Source of the DNA: Methylomicrobium sp. wino1
Lineage (GTDB): Bacteria > Pseudomonadota > Gammaproteobacteria > Methylococcales > Methylomonadaceae
Length of the DNA stretch: 64,000 bases
Direction: 5' to 3'
Assembly: GCF_003932755.1 (NCBI RefSeq)
Contig: NZ_CP024202.1
Coordinates: 2,666,001-2,730,000, forward strand
In this document: positions 24,702-34,973 of the stretch, one piece after another
Layout: the number at the start of each line of letters is the position of its first letter
Position numbering within the stretch: the stretch's first letter is position 1
The notes under the pieces: generated by a model
Database searches by the model: none
What the model was told of the DNA's origin: nothing
The model's input: the letters and a program-made list of their open reading frames with translations, nothing else
Translations under genes and position numbers: made by a program

Positions 24702-26000
24702 TTAACGCGCGCTGATTGAAACGACATCGCGTTGCGTGTGACCTTTGTATAGCTGGCGTGGACGCCCGATTTTTTGTTCGTCGTCGGAAATCATTTCATC
24801 CCAGTGAGCAATCCAGCCGATTGAGCGCGCCATCGCGAAAATGGCCGTGAACATTACTGTCGGGATACCCAGTGCTCTCATTACGATGCCGGAATAAAAA
24901 TCGACATTCGGATAGAGTTTTTTCTCGATGAAGTATTCGTCTTCCAAAGCGATACGTTCCAGTTCCAGTGCCAGCTTGAATAACGGATCGTCATGGAGTC
25001 CGAGTTCGTTAAGCACTTCATGGCAGGTTTCGCGCATGAGCTTGGCACGCGGGTCGTAGTTTTTATAAACCCGATGCCCGAAGCCCATTAATCTAAACGG
25101 ATCGTTTTTATCTTTGGCCTTGTCTATGAATTCGCCGATTCTCGAGACATCACCTATTTCGAGCAGCATTCTGAGTACCGCCTCATTAGCACCGCCGTGA
25201 GCTGCCCCCCACAGGCAAGCAATGCCGGAGGTGATGCATGCATAAGGATTAGCGCCGGAAGAGCCGGCTAGTCTGACCGTGGAGGTTGATGCATTTTGTT
25301 CATGATCGGCATGCAGAATCAAAATTCTGTCCATTGCTCTGACTAAAATAGGGTTTTGTACATAGTCTTCGCAAGGTGTCGCATGCATCATATACATGAA
25401 GTTTTCGACATAACCCAATTTGTTTTGCGGGTACATGAATGGCATGCCGCTACTATATTTGTGGCTCATCGCAACGATCGTCGGCATTTTGGCAATGAGG
25501 CGGATGGCGGACAAATTTCGATCTATCGGACATCGAATGTCCAGCTCATGGTGATAAAACGCGGATAGCGCTCCGACAACGGCCACAATGGTCGCCATCG
25601 GATGGGCGTCGCGGCGGAATCCCTTATAAAAGTCGGTCAGTTGATCGTGAACCATCGTGTGATATGTGATGTCATTGACAAACTCTTGCATTTGCCGACC
25701 ATTCGGCAATTCATCATGCAGCAGTAAGTAGCAAACCTCCATGAAATCGCATTTTTCGGCAAGTTGTTCGATAGGGTAGCCTCGATAAAGAAGAACTCCC
25801 TTGTCGCCGTCGATGAATGTGATTTTAGAGCTGCAACTGGCGGTGGATGTGAAGCCCGGGTCGTATGTGAATATGCCGGTATCTCGGTAGAGCGTTCGGA
25901 TATCGATGACATCGGGACCGATAGTACCTTGTAGAACAGGTAGTTCGCATGAAATCCGATCGTCCTCATTTCGTATCGTTACTTGGTTGTTGTCAGTCAT
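24702..26000 (-). CDS. gltA: Citrate synthase (type II)
   Basis: A 432-residue enzyme condensing acetyl-CoA with oxaloacetate. The blocks [50 protein letters not shown] and [16 protein letters not shown], and a C-terminal [11 protein letters not shown], are characteristic; the two His and the Asp of the active site lie in these motifs. Length is typical of the hexameric NADH-sensitive bacterial form. It follows aceEF-lpdA in the same orientation but is separated by a long repeat region, so it is probably transcribed separately. Confidence 0.97.
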   Translation of the reverse strand: MTDNNQVTIRNEDDRISCELPVLQGTIGPDVIDIRTLYRDTGIFTYDPGFTSTASCSSKITFIDGDKGVLLYRGYPIEQLAEKCDFMEVCYLLLHDELPNGRQMQEFVNDITYHTMVHDQLTDFYKGFRRDAHPMATIVAVVGALSAFYHHELDIRCPIDRNLSAIRLIAKMPTIVAMSHKYSSGMPFMYPQNKLGYVENFMYMMHATPCEDYVQNPILVRAMDRILILHADHEQNASTSTVRLAGSSGANPYACITSGIACLWGAAHGGANEAVLRMLLEIGDVSRIGEFIDKAKDKNDPFRLMGFGHRVYKNYDPRAKLMRETCHEVLNELGLHDDPLFKLALELERIALEDEYFIEKKLYPNVDFYSGIVMRALGIPTVMFTAIFAMARSIGWIAHWDEMISDDEQKIGRPRQLYKGHTQRDVVSISAR

Positions 26001-26144
26001 GGTATTACCCTTCTATATAATGTTCGTGAATTCTCAGACTGCCTTTTTCAATATTACGAGCAAACTATATCCTTTGCTAGTCAAATTTAGGCGTACGGGT
26101 AAAAGCCGTACATCGGCGGTAAAGTTCATGCGATGCTTATATCG

Positions 26145-26795
26145 TCATTTTTTTATCGCATTAACGATAGCGGTTTTTGCTAAGCCGGTAATACGGGGCC
26201 AATCCTTTGTTGCAACGGCATCGTCCGGAGCAAGCCAGGAACCTCCAACACAGGCAACATTAGGTAATTTTAAATAATCGTTATAGTTATCGGCCGATAT
26301 ACCGCCGGTCGGGCAAAAAGTCGCCGATGGAATAGGGCCGGCAATGCCTTTCAGCATACCGACTCCACCTGCGGCGGCGGCAGGGAAGAATTTAAAGTGA
26401 TCCAGGCCGTATTCCATGCCTAGCATTAGTTCGGAAATGGTCGATATGCCGGGTATCAATGCGATTCCGCTTTGTGTGGCGGCTTTCAGCAATGTCGGTG
26501 TGAGCCCTGGGCTGATCGCGAATACCGCGCCGGCATCTTCGGCTGCCCGCAATTGTTCCGGATTTGTCACTGTGCCTACGCCAACGATGGCATCCTTGAC
26601 TTGTTCGCTGATGAGTCTGATGGCATCGAGCGCAACCGGTGTACGTAACGTGATTTCAAGAACTTTGATACCACCCTCGGTCAATGCTTGCGCCAGAGGC
26701 ACGGCGTCCTCGAGATTTTTGATGACCATGACGGGCATGACCGGACCCGCATTTAGCACTGCGGAGGGTTGAAGTTTCCAATTAATTTGAGTCAT
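26145..26795 (-). CDS. eda: KDPG/KHG aldolase
   Basis: A 216-residue class I aldolase that splits 2-keto-3-deoxy-6-phosphogluconate into pyruvate and glyceraldehyde-3-phosphate, the last Entner-Doudoroff step. Key sites are the Glu in [10 protein letters not shown], the Schiff-base Lys in [13 protein letters not shown] and the phosphate-binding FCPTGGI. It lies 65 bases after edd in the same orientation, forming an edd-eda unit. In type I methanotrophs this route can cleave RuMP-cycle hexose phosphates, consistent with zwf and gnd at the window end. Confidence 0.96.
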   Translation of the reverse strand: MTQINWKLQPSAVLNAGPVMPVMVIKNLEDAVPLAQALTEGGIKVLEITLRTPVALDAIRLISEQVKDAIVGVGTVTNPEQLRAAEDAGAVFAISPGLTPTLLKAATQSGIALIPGISTISELMLGMEYGLDHFKFFPAAAAGGVGMLKGIAGPIPSATFCPTGGISADNYNDYLKLPNVACVGGSWLAPDDAVATKDWPRITGLAKTAIVNAIKK

Positions 26796-26860
26796 TTATA
26801 ATGAGTTTCTGTTGTCTATGAGTTTACGCTTTAACTTTGTATGATCGATTAGCAAGTGCA

Positions 26861-28681
26861 TCAGTCATTGATGAACACATTGGTTGCGCCGGTTTCTGCT
26901 GAAGAGGCATTCAAACGGAAGCCGGCAAACAATTCACGGCCCATGCCGTGATGATGATCTTTAGCATGGTTTGCGGCCGGGCGGCGGGCATTGAATTCGG
27001 TATTATCGATCAGTACATTGATTTCGCCGGTTTGCGCATTTAAACGAATCATATCACCATTGCGGACTTTTGCCAGTGGACCGCCGTCCGCGCATTCCGG
27101 GCACATATGAATCGCAGAGGGGACTTTGCCTGATGCGCCTGACATGCGTCCGTCTGTTACCAGAGCTACTTTAAACCCTTTGTCTTGTAATAAACCCAGT
27201 GGTGGGGTTAGTTTATGCAGTTCCGGCATGCCGTTGGACTTTGGGCCTTGGAATCGTATGACCGCAATAAAATCCTTTTCCAGCTCGCCGCGCTTGAAGG
27301 CCACCATTAAGTCATCTTGATCATCGAAGACAATGGCCGGTGCTTCGACGATTTGATGTTCTTCTTTAACGGCGGAAACTTTCGATATGCCGCGTCCCAA
27401 ATTGCCGTGCATGACATGTAATCCACCGCTTTTGGCAAAAGGTTTTTCCACGGTAGACAATACTTCGGGATCAAGGGAGGCAGCCGGGGAGGGTTCCCAA
27501 GTTAATTGGCCGTCGATGAGTTTGGGTTCCTGAGTATAGTGTTGCATACCTCGTTCGTCGGCGACAGTTATGATGTCTTCGTGCAACAAGCCGTTGCGTA
27601 ATAGCTCTCCGATCAACACGCCCATACCGCCGGCCGCCTGGAAATGATTCACATCGGCGGGGCCGTTCGGATAGATTTTAGCGATTAGTGGCACAACTTT
27701 CGATAGATTATCGAAGTCGTCCCAGTTAATGACGATGCCTGCTGTGCGTGCGATGGCTACCAAATGCATTGTGTGGTTAGTCGAACCGCCGGTTGCGAGC
27801 AGGCCGACGATCGCATTGACAATGGCTTTTTCGTCGATGACATGGCCGATTGGACGGAAATCGTTGCCCAGTGCGGTAAATTTCAATACCTGTTTGGCGG
27901 CTGCCTTAGTCAGTTCGTCTCGTAACGGCGTATAGGGGTTGATGAACGAGCTTCCGGGCAGATGCAGCCCCATGATTTCGACCATCATCTGGTTGCTGTT
28001 CGCGGTACCGTAAAAAGTGCAAGTGCCGGGGCCGTGGTAGGCTTTCGATTCGGATTCAAGCAGTTCCTTGCGCCCGATTTTACCTTCGGCGTATTTTTGG
28101 CGAGTGCGTGCTTTTTCTTTGTTGGTAATGCCGCTGGTCATCGGGCCGGCCGGCACAAATACGGCAGGCAAATGACCGAAGCTCAATGCGCCCATTAGTA
28201 AGCCGGGTACGATTTTATCGCAAACCCCCAAATATAGGGCGGCGTCGAACATGTTGTGGCTTAAGCTAATTGCGGTCGACATTGCTATGACGTCACGGCT
28301 GAATAATGAAAGTTCCATGCCGGGTTGGCCTTGCGTGACACCATCGCACATCGCAGGAACGCCGCCTGCGAATTGCGCGACGCCGCCGGCTTCTTTTGCC
28401 GCATCTTTGATTAGATGGGGAAAATCTTTATAGGGCTCGTGGGCAGAAAGCATGTCGTTATATGCGGATACGATTGCGACATTGGCTTTTTGGCCTCCGG
28501 TTAGGTCTGCTTTTTCCGAAGCTGCGCAAGCGGCAAAGCCATGCGCGAGATTGCCGCAGCCGAGTGCCGAGCGATGAGGGCCTTTTTTGACCGCCGAATC
28601 AATTCTAGCCAAATATAAGGCGCGGCTTTCTCGGCTTCGTTCAATAATTTCTTCGGTAACTGAATTAAGAATGGGATGCAT
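26861..28681 (-). CDS. edd: Phosphogluconate dehydratase
   Basis: A 606-residue IlvD/Edd-family Fe-S dehydratase converting 6-phosphogluconate to KDPG. I start at [15 protein letters not shown] (28681), which has AGGAAG about 8 bases upstream, instead of 13 codons earlier. Cluster-ligand regions are seen in [17 protein letters not shown] and [13 protein letters not shown], and the C terminus contains [18 protein letters not shown]. The size agrees with Edd (about 600) rather than the shorter dihydroxy-acid dehydratases, and eda lies downstream, so Edd is the confident call. Confidence 0.97.
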   Translation of the reverse strand: MHPILNSVTEEIIERSRESRALYLARIDSAVKKGPHRSALGCGNLAHGFAACAASEKADLTGGQKANVAIVSAYNDMLSAHEPYKDFPHLIKDAAKEAGGVAQFAGGVPAMCDGVTQGQPGMELSLFSRDVIAMSTAISLSHNMFDAALYLGVCDKIVPGLLMGALSFGHLPAVFVPAGPMTSGITNKEKARTRQKYAEGKIGRKELLESESKAYHGPGTCTFYGTANSNQMMVEIMGLHLPGSSFINPYTPLRDELTKAAAKQVLKFTALGNDFRPIGHVIDEKAIVNAIVGLLATGGSTNHTMHLVAIARTAGIVINWDDFDNLSKVVPLIAKIYPNGPADVNHFQAAGGMGVLIGELLRNGLLHEDIITVADERGMQHYTQEPKLIDGQLTWEPSPAASLDPEVLSTVEKPFAKSGGLHVMHGNLGRGISKVSAVKEEHQIVEAPAIVFDDQDDLMVAFKRGELEKDFIAVIRFQGPKSNGMPELHKLTPPLGLLQDKGFKVALVTDGRMSGASGKVPSAIHMCPECADGGPLAKVRNGDMIRLNAQTGEINVLIDNTEFNARRPAANHAKDHHHGMGRELFAGFRLNASSAETGATNVFIND

Positions 28682-29238
28682 CAAGTCTTCCTTCTGGTGG
28701 AGGTCGCGTATGTATCGCAAATAACGTAAACGATGAATAAAGAGTCTCTCTTGCTAAGCTCGAGAGATGGTTGCCGTTAAGTTATCGGGTCTTGGGAATG
28801 GCGTCGGCTGGGTTTGGTAGGCGTCGATGAATGTGCCGGATAAGAATAAGCCGCGTTGCTTAAAAGTTTTTTGCGATTGCATAGGCGATAAGGTAAAAGT
28901 GTTATTTAGCAAAAGGCGATTGAGCATTAGCTATTGTTCAATCACCTTAAGCAAATATTGGACCGCTGGATCTTTTTTTGGTAAGTATTTGTTTTTTATG
29001 TGTTCTTTATTCGCGTTCTCTTGTACCCGAATCTTTGGAAGGGCGAATTTAAGCTGCGATTATACATCTAAACCGGCACTTGCACCAAAATAGCCAAAAA
29101 TCGTCCAATCGTGCGTGCCGGATGGCGCTAGGCAGGTGGGGTTGCGTGAATGACAGATTTTAAACTTTATCGATGTCGGGTACAATTGCCGGCCTTTGTT
29201 GATCCGGTATCGGAAATGGTGCTTAGAGGAAATCATAA
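28682..29238. other. Intergenic region between divergent edd and purE
   Basis: No gene is supported. An imperfect palindrome (28913-28948, AAGGCGATTGAGC against GTTCAATCACCTT) could be an operator. TACAAT at 29181 is a plausible -10 for purE. The 88-codon open frame at 28827 has neither a start signal nor a recognisable product. Confidence 0.5.
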
Positions 29239-29733
29239 ATGACTGTTTTAGTTGGAATCATTATGGGGTCGACTTCCGATTGGGAGACGATGCAATTTGC
29301 GGCCGAGAAGCTGGAACAATTCGGTATTGCTCATGAAGTTGAAGTCGTCTCCGCGCATCGAACGCCGGATAAATTATTTGCTTATGCCGATGCTGCGGAA
29401 AGCAGAGGTTTGGAAGTGATCATCGCCGGCGCCGGCGGGGCAGCTCATTTGCCGGGCATGGTCGCGGCAAAAACGGCGGTTCCGGTATTGGGTGTGCCGA
29501 TCCAATCCAAAGCGCTCAACGGCATGGATTCTTTATTGTCGATTGTGCAAATGCCGGCCGGTATTCCGGTCGGAACACTGGCGATCGGTAAGGCGGGAGC
29601 GATTAATGCGGCGTTGCTGGCGGCGGCAATAGTCGGTAATAAATATCCCGAATATCGGAAAGTGGTGCACCATTTTAGGCAGCAACAGACTGAGGCGGTG
29701 CTGTCAAATGCCGATCCTAGGAGTGTCGAATAA
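29239..29733 (+). CDS. purE: N5-carboxyaminoimidazole ribonucleotide mutase
   Basis: A 164-residue class I PurE that converts N5-CAIR to CAIR in purine synthesis. Motifs are [12 protein letters not shown] at the N terminus, [13 protein letters not shown] with the catalytic His, [15 protein letters not shown] and [30 protein letters not shown] precedes the ATG. Its stop overlaps the purK start (TAATG), so the two are translationally coupled. Confidence 0.97.
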   Translation: MTVLVGIIMGSTSDWETMQFAAEKLEQFGIAHEVEVVSAHRTPDKLFAYADAAESRGLEVIIAGAGGAAHLPGMVAAKTAVPVLGVPIQSKALNGMDSLLSIVQMPAGIPVGTLAIGKAGAINAALLAAAIVGNKYPEYRKVVHHFRQQQTEAVLSNADPRSVE

Positions 29734-30827
29734 TGATGATTGGTATCTTGGGTGGTGGACAGTTGGCAAGAATGCTGGCTTTGGCGGGAAAACCCTTAGG
29801 CTTGCAATTCATGTTTTTGGATCCGGCGGACGAGGCTTGTGCGAGCGAATTAGGCGAGCATTTGCAAGGTGACTATACGGATCGTGCTCTGTTGACGCAA
29901 ATGGCCGAATGTTGCGATGTGGTGACTTACGAATTCGAAAACGTTCCTGTCGAGATTATCGATTTTATCGCTAAAAAAACACCTGTTTACCCATCGGCTA
30001 AGGCCTTGGCGGTAGGCCAGGACCGCTTGACCGAAAAGAATTTTTTTCGAGAGCTGGGTATTCCGACCGCGCCTTATTATGCTGTCGATAGTTTCGATCG
30101 CTTGCAGGAAGTTATGCCGGAAATTGGTTGGCCGGCGATTTTGAAGACCCGAAGACTAGGCTATGACGGGAAAGGTCAAGCCATTTCCCGTTCCGCGGCC
30201 GATTTACAGAAAGCTTGGCGGGAACTGGAAGGTTCGCCGGTCATTGTCGAAGGTTTCGTGCCGTTTCGCCGAGAGGTTTCTATCATCGCTGCGCGCAATG
30301 TTTCAGGAGCTATCGTTTATTATCCATTATCGGAAAATCAGCATCGAGGCGGAATTCTTCGTTTGGCCAAGAGTTGCGATAACGATCCGTTGCAGCCCCA
30401 AGCGGAATCGATGATTGCAAGGTTGCTTGAAGCCTTGGGTTATGTTGGCGTACTGGCGCTGGAGTTGTTCGATCTCGACGGACATCTAGTCGCTAACGAA
30501 TTTGCACCGCGCGTGCATAATTCGGGTCATTGGACGATTGAAGGCTCCGAAACCAGTCAATTTGAAAATCATTTGCGAGCGATACTCGATCAACCGTTGG
30601 GCGACACCAAAACACGCGGTTTTGCCGCGATGCAAAATTTTATCGGCGGCGTGCCGGCCTTGAAAGATGTGTTGGCTTTGTCCGAAGTTCATATGCATTT
30701 GTACGACAAGACGCCAAGAAAAGGCCGTAAAGTGGCTCATGCCACAGTCAGATCGGATACTCCGGAGGCTTTATCCGGGCGGATAGCGGCGTTGGCAAAG
30801 CTGGCCGAGCAGACCGACGATTCTTGA
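29733..30827 (+). CDS. purK: N5-carboxyaminoimidazole ribonucleotide synthase
   Basis: A 364-residue ATP-grasp enzyme making N5-CAIR from AIR, ATP and bicarbonate, supplying PurE. It starts [23 protein letters not shown], with the family motifs YEFENVP, KTRRLGYDGKGQ, EVSIIAARN and EFAPRVHNSGHWTIEGS. A second ATG three bases downstream (29736) is equally possible. Length is normal. The purE-purK order is the common bacterial arrangement. Confidence 0.97.
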   Translation: MMIGILGGGQLARMLALAGKPLGLQFMFLDPADEACASELGEHLQGDYTDRALLTQMAECCDVVTYEFENVPVEIIDFIAKKTPVYPSAKALAVGQDRLTEKNFFRELGIPTAPYYAVDSFDRLQEVMPEIGWPAILKTRRLGYDGKGQAISRSAADLQKAWRELEGSPVIVEGFVPFRREVSIIAARNVSGAIVYYPLSENQHRGGILRLAKSCDNDPLQPQAESMIARLLEALGYVGVLALELFDLDGHLVANEFAPRVHNSGHWTIEGSETSQFENHLRAILDQPLGDTKTRGFAAMQNFIGGVPALKDVLALSEVHMHLYDKTPRKGRKVAHATVRSDTPEALSGRIAALAKLAEQTDDS

Positions 30828-30909
30828 AAGCAGGCTTCCGGTATCCGTTTCTGGACCCCGTCCTTATTTATAGGATAGACTGACCGGATTATTTTTTCAG
30901 ATCTTGATT

Positions 30910-31665
30910 ATGACTTACTGTATCGCCGCTTCACTCAATGAAGGTCTCGTTTTGGTGTCCGATTCAAGGACCAATGCCGGGATCGATAATGTCAGCACTT
31001 ATGGGAAAATGCATGCGTTCGATACGAATGCCGATCGCAAAATCGTTTTGTTGAGCGCGGGCAATTTGGCAACGACCCAAGCCGTTTTAGAACAGTTGAA
31101 GCGCGATAAGCTCAAGGATGCGAAGATTAATATCAATTCGGTGGACTATCTGTCGGATGCGGCCAATTACCTCGGTCAAGTCAGTCTCGAAAAACAAAAA
31201 CAGCATCTCGATTCCGAAGGCCAATCGGCGTTCAATCCGTCCGCGACGTTTATTATTGCCGGTCAAATCGGCAGCGATCCGGCGGCGGCTTATATGGTCT
31301 ATGCCGAAGGCAATAGTATCACTACTTCTCCGCATACACCGTTCCTGCAAATCGGCGAAATCAAATACGGCAAACCGGTGTTGGATCGTTTTCTGAAACT
31401 CGATACGCCATTGGACGAAGCCGCGCGCTGTTGTTTGGTCTCGATGGATTCGACGATACGCAGTAATGCCAGCGTCGGCCCGCCGGTCGAGATGTTGATT
31501 TATCGTAAAGATAGTTTCAGTCTGGATGAGTATTATTGCTTCGAGGCGGAAAACCCATATATGGTTAATCTGAGAAAAAGCTGGGAAAATACCTTGCGTG
31601 AGGCCTTTGCGAAGTTGCCGCCGTTAATGCCGCAGTACGCTAATCCATTGGAACCCGATCTTTGA
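30910..31665 (+). CDS. Anbu-type proteasome-like peptidase
   Basis: A 251-residue Ntn-hydrolase-fold protein. I start at the ATG at 30910, giving MTYCIAASLNEGLVLVSDSR, so that the second residue is the Thr expected as nucleophile in the Anbu group; the in-frame TTG six bases earlier would spoil this. Family features also include DRKIVLLSAGNLATTQAV, LQIGEIKYGKPVLDR and STIRSNASVGPPVEML. Anbu usually sits with an alpha-E protein, an ATP-grasp-like protein and a transglutaminase; none of them is here. Its substrates are unknown. The purKE genes upstream are co-oriented but 80 bases away. Confidence 0.9.
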   Translation: MTYCIAASLNEGLVLVSDSRTNAGIDNVSTYGKMHAFDTNADRKIVLLSAGNLATTQAVLEQLKRDKLKDAKININSVDYLSDAANYLGQVSLEKQKQHLDSEGQSAFNPSATFIIAGQIGSDPAAAYMVYAEGNSITTSPHTPFLQIGEIKYGKPVLDRFLKLDTPLDEAARCCLVSMDSTIRSNASVGPPVEMLIYRKDSFSLDEYYCFEAENPYMVNLRKSWENTLREAFAKLPPLMPQYANPLEPDL

Positions 31666-31671
31666 GTCGTA

Positions 31672-31877
31672 ATTATGCACACCCTTATCGTTCCCATGCT
31701 CCAGCGTGGGAATGAAGACCGAGACGCTCTAGCGTCTCGTATCGCCGGAGCGGTACTCAGGCATCCTCTGCGAGACGGACGATTTAACCCCTTTATCGTT
31801 TCGGTTTGCCCCAAATGTCTCGGTTTGCTTTGGAAACCCTTAGGACGAGGTTGCAAACTCCGTCCTGCTAATGGAGC
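31672..31877. repeat. Intergenic palindromic repeats (TTCCCATGCTCCAGCGTGGGAA type)
   Basis: A compact cluster: TTCCCATGCTCC with AGCGTGGGAA, GAGACGCTCTAGCGTCTC, and AGGACGAGGTTGCAAACTCC. These are short palindromes frequent between genes. A degenerate relative of the first occurs near 13108. The cluster borders, and may have rewritten, the 3' end of the next minus-strand gene. Confidence 0.7.
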
Positions 31878-33101
31878 TTATCGTCCCCGCCGGCCCAAGG
31901 GCCTTGCTACTGCCGCTTCCCACCAATTTAATTCGCGTACGATCGGATTTTGACAGCTTTCATAACCGCTGTATTCGATGCCTTTAAATATCTCTTTATG
32001 TAACCAGGCATAGGCTGTCGGCGATTCATTTTTCAAGCGTTCCGGAATCAAAATATACTGACTGAACAGTTCGGCCAGTTTTTCGTTGATTTTTCCGTTG
32101 TAACGACCGTTATTGACTTCCCATAGAAATTCGAAGGCATCGAACCAGCGGGATGGCCATAATGCCAAATCAGCGTCCTTGATCATATGCATATAGACGA
32201 TATCGGTCGATAGTTTGCGATACCAAAGGAAAAAATACAGCGTTTCGCGTCCGTCCCAAAAATGAAAGTTGTCGATCACATGGGCCAGTTCATGCACGAT
32301 CAACGGAATTCTGAAATCGACCAGATATTTCAACTCGATGTCTTTGTAAAAATGGCCCTCTTTGGCTTTATCAAAATTTTTGATCGTAAATATGATGCGG
32401 TTGCTGCCGCTGTAAACCTGGGCGACGACTTGGTTTATAAAACCGATGCCGGGCATGATAGTCAGGGGATGTGTGTCGTCAAACCAAACTTGGCTTTCGA
32501 CGTCGTCCGGGAATGCGTTGAGAATGAGCTGCCGCGTTTTCTCCGGGATTTTAGCGTTAACGAATACGTTATCGAGATCCCTGATCGGCTTGGCTTTGAC
32601 GATGAAGTCGCGCATAAAAGGCGGAATCTTTCTTAAGCCTTTTTCAAATGCATATAAATGATCGGCTTCAAAACGCGGCAGGTGATAATGGTTACTATGC
32701 TTGATAGCGGTTTTGGTGTCGTAAAACAGCGCTAAAACGCGAAGCGCGTTTTTTCTATCGTCCCAGTATCCTTCGAGAATGCATAAGTCATCACGTCCTT
32801 CTTCATGGCAATGTTTCTTGATTTGCTTCAGGTCGTCGAGATGGTCGGGGTGGGTGTGTTGGGTTAGGAAAGCTACTGCCGCTTGTCTGAGCCCCGGATT
32901 ACCATTTTCGTAATGGTGAATGACTTCTTTAAGGCGCGCGATCGGCAAGTAGGCGGATTCGCTAGTGGTGCATAATAATTCGGAATCTTGGGATAATGTG
33001 AAGAAACTGTTTTGGAAAAGGCCTGTAAACACGGGTTCTTGCGCCGATGCCAGTAGTTGCATGGTGCTTAGTAGAACGAAGCCTATCCATCTCAATAACA
33101 T
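31878..33101 (-). CDS. Putative secreted zinc metalloprotease, uncharacterised
   Basis: A 407-residue protein with an N-terminal signal peptide (LLRWIGFVLLSTMQLLASAQ). The motif IVHELAHVIDNFHFW around residue 270 is an HExxH-type zinc site, with a possible further ligand downstream. An early part (ARLKEVIHHYENGNPGLRQAAVAFLTQHTHPDHLDDLKQI, split by spacing in the fold) looks helical. No better family is recognised. The last residues (ARPLGRRGR) are encoded by a palindromic repeat, suggesting the original C terminus was slightly altered by repeat insertion. It is probably periplasmic. The gene has no obvious operon partner. Confidence 0.6.
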   Translation of the reverse strand: MLLRWIGFVLLSTMQLLASAQEPVFTGLFQNSFFTLSQDSELLCTTSESAYLPIARLKEVIHHYENGNPGLRQAAVAFLTQHTHPDHLDDLKQIKKHCHEEGRDDLCILEGYWDDRKNALRVLALFYDTKTAIKHSNHYHLPRFEADHLYAFEKGLRKIPPFMRDFIVKAKPIRDLDNVFVNAKIPEKTRQLILNAFPDDVESQVWFDDTHPLTIMPGIGFINQVVAQVYSGSNRIIFTIKNFDKAKEGHFYKDIELKYLVDFRIPLIVHELAHVIDNFHFWDGRETLYFFLWYRKLSTDIVYMHMIKDADLALWPSRWFDAFEFLWEVNNGRYNGKINEKLAELFSQYILIPERLKNESPTAYAWLHKEIFKGIEYSGYESCQNPIVRELNWWEAAVARPLGRRGR

Positions 33102-33184
33102 GCTTTGCCTAGCCTAGCGGTAGTCACTGATTTCAATCTATAGCTATTGTTTATGTTTAAAGGTTCGCAATAGGAATGTTTTGA

Positions 33185-33273
33185 TAAGGACTTCGCGAAA
33201 AATAACTTCCTGGAGTTATGAGCTTTGTAGAACCCTCCAAGAATAGGGAAGTTATTTATGACCAAATCCTAAA
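33185..33273. repeat. Short MITE-like element, family AAGGATTT...AAATAAC
   Basis: TAAGGACTTCGCGAAAAATA at the left and GTTATTTATGACCAAATCCT at the right are inverted repeats; the total is 89 bases. A longer relative (44049-44333) has the same ends and the phrase CTGGAG(C/T)TATG(C/A)GCTTTGT near the left end. Confidence 0.7.
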
Positions 33274-33274
33274 G

Positions 33275-34153
33275 TCATGGAGTGATTTGCTCCTTAACCT
33301 TAATCAATATATTCACGCGTCGATTCATTTCCCGGCCTTCCGGCGTATCGTTATCGGCGACCGGTTGGGTGTCGGCATAAGTGACTGCGCGCATGCGCGT
33401 ACTTTCCAAACCTAGTGTCGTCAAGTAATGCAATACGCTGGTGGCTCTCGCTGCGCCCAATTCCCAGTTTGACGGAAATTGAACGGTTTTGATCGGACGA
33501 TTATCGGTATGACCCTCGATGAAAATCAGTCCGACAGCCTGTTGCAACAGAGGCACAAGATCGTCGAGTAAATGTTTGCCCGGGTTGGTCAGGTTGGCTT
33601 GCGACGATTCGAATAAGATGTTGTCTTGGATTTCCAGTTGCGCGTAATCCTCTGTCACCTTGATCGCTACCGACTTATCCAAGCCCATTTGTTCGAGTTT
33701 TTTCGATAATTTTATCTGTAGTGTTTCCTGCGGCGTTGTCTCCGGCTCGGGCGTTAAAAAGTTTTCTTCCGGCTCAATGTCGGGCGTTATTTTGTCGAGA
33801 ACAATCGGTGCATCCGGTTTTTCAATCTTGGGTTTGGGAGGCCCTATGAATGGTGCGGCAGTTGGCTCGGGCTTCGGTTCGATTGCCGGAGGCGGTTCTT
33901 TGATAATCCGTTCGGCTTTGGGTAAGGCCGGTTTAGATTTTTTAATCGGTTGCGGAGTGGCGACCAATGCCTTGGGTTCGGTCTCGATAGAAAAATCGCT
34001 GAGTGCTATGAGCGTAATGATGAACATTAGTATCAATACGAATACATCGAGATAGCTGATTAGCCAGTTTTGATTGGCCGGCCTATGGCTGTCTTCCATC
34101 AATTCTTCAAATGTTTGCGAAGACTGCAGTTTGAAAAAAGGGTCTTTATTCAT
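33275..34153 (-). CDS. MotB-like stator protein with OmpA domain
   Basis: A 292-residue inner-membrane protein. A single membrane helix around residues 30-50 starts with SYLDVFVLILMFIITLIAL, in which the Asp corresponds to the proton-carrying residue of MotB. A long Pro/Lys-rich linker (about 60-140) follows, then an OmpA-like peptidoglycan-binding domain with FIEGHTDNRPI and ALGLESTRMRAV-type blocks. It overlaps the MotA-like gene by 8 bases. No flagellar genes are near, so it may be a flagellar stator encoded apart or a relative that drives another envelope machine. Confidence 0.85.
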   Translation of the reverse strand: MNKDPFFKLQSSQTFEELMEDSHRPANQNWLISYLDVFVLILMFIITLIALSDFSIETEPKALVATPQPIKKSKPALPKAERIIKEPPPAIEPKPEPTAAPFIGPPKPKIEKPDAPIVLDKITPDIEPEENFLTPEPETTPQETLQIKLSKKLEQMGLDKSVAIKVTEDYAQLEIQDNILFESSQANLTNPGKHLLDDLVPLLQQAVGLIFIEGHTDNRPIKTVQFPSNWELGAARATSVLHYLTTLGLESTRMRAVTYADTQPVADNDTPEGREMNRRVNILIKVKEQITP

Positions 34154-34973
34154 CGATTTTCAGTTCATTGTCATAATGAGCAATAAATGAGTTGAGCGTT
34201 TCTCGAACAAACGAAGGGCTGCGATTGTCGGCGATTAAGGTGATGCCCTCCATGACCATGCTCATAATCATGACGCGATGTTCGGTGCGTCTTTCTAGTT
34301 TGATTGCGATCGGGGTAAAAACGAGATTGGCTAGTATCAAACCGTAAAATGTCGTGATTAGCGAAACTCCCATATTGAAGGTAATAGCACCAATATCCTT
34401 CATGTCGATGATTTGCAACATATTAATCAAGCCGATCAATGTGCCCAGCATGCCGAAGGCCGGGGCAAAGGCCGCCATGCTGTGGAAAATATTAGCTTCA
34501 GCTTTTTCTTTGGCTTTCAGTCGCGCGATCCGCCATTTTAATAGCGATAAAATATCATCGACCGGTGTTTGATCGACAACCAGTTGAAAGCCGGTTTTTA
34601 GATAAGGGTTATTGATCGTATCGATAATGTTTTCAATGGCCATGAAGTTTCGAGTGAACCACATTTTCGAAACATTGATGATTTCATCGGCCTCATGTTG
34701 AGGGTTCAGGCTTTCATAAAGAAAAATTAGTTTGACCGATTTTAATCCGTTAATGATATCTCTTAAAGGATAGCTCAATAGCACCGAAGCAATCGTGCCG
34801 ACAATGACAATAAAAAGTCCTGTCCAATTCATGAATGATTTGGAATCATTGGCTGCATAAAGGCCGATGAATAAGCACAACACTATCCCGAATAAAAAAC
34901 CTAGAGCGGTCGAGTAATTTAGTTTCTTTTTAGTATTCTGAAAAGTGTGGTTTAGCAAGTTGCTTTTCTTCAT
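34146..34973 (-). CDS. MotA-like proton-channel protein
   Basis: A 275-residue MotA/TolQ/ExbB-family protein with four membrane segments: ALGFLFGIVLCLFIGLYAA, WTGLFIVIVGTIASVLLSY, a third around AAFAPAFGMLGTLIGLINML and a fourth around VSLITTFYGLILANLVFTPIAIKL, the last two carrying the Pro residues typical of the channel. Between helices 2 and 3 lies the ~90-residue cytoplasmic domain expected for MotA. The MotB-like partner overlaps downstream. The pair resembles stators of the MotAB/PomAB class. Confidence 0.87.
   Translation of the reverse strand: MKKSNLLNHTFQNTKKKLNYSTALGFLFGIVLCLFIGLYAANDSKSFMNWTGLFIVIVGTIASVLLSYPLRDIINGLKSVKLIFLYESLNPQHEADEIINVSKMWFTRNFMAIENIIDTINNPYLKTGFQLVVDQTPVDDILSLLKWRIARLKAKEKAEANIFHSMAAFAPAFGMLGTLIGLINMLQIIDMKDIGAITFNMGVSLITTFYGLILANLVFTPIAIKLERRTEHRVMIMSMVMEGITLIADNRSPSFVRETLNSFIAHYDNELKIDE

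Noticed and set aside
33275-34973. Zorya-type phage defence from the MotA/MotB-like pair
   Set aside because: Neither a ZorC nor a ZorD/E-like helicase or nuclease gene is adjacent, and the MotA-like protein lacks the long C-terminal tail expected of ZorA.
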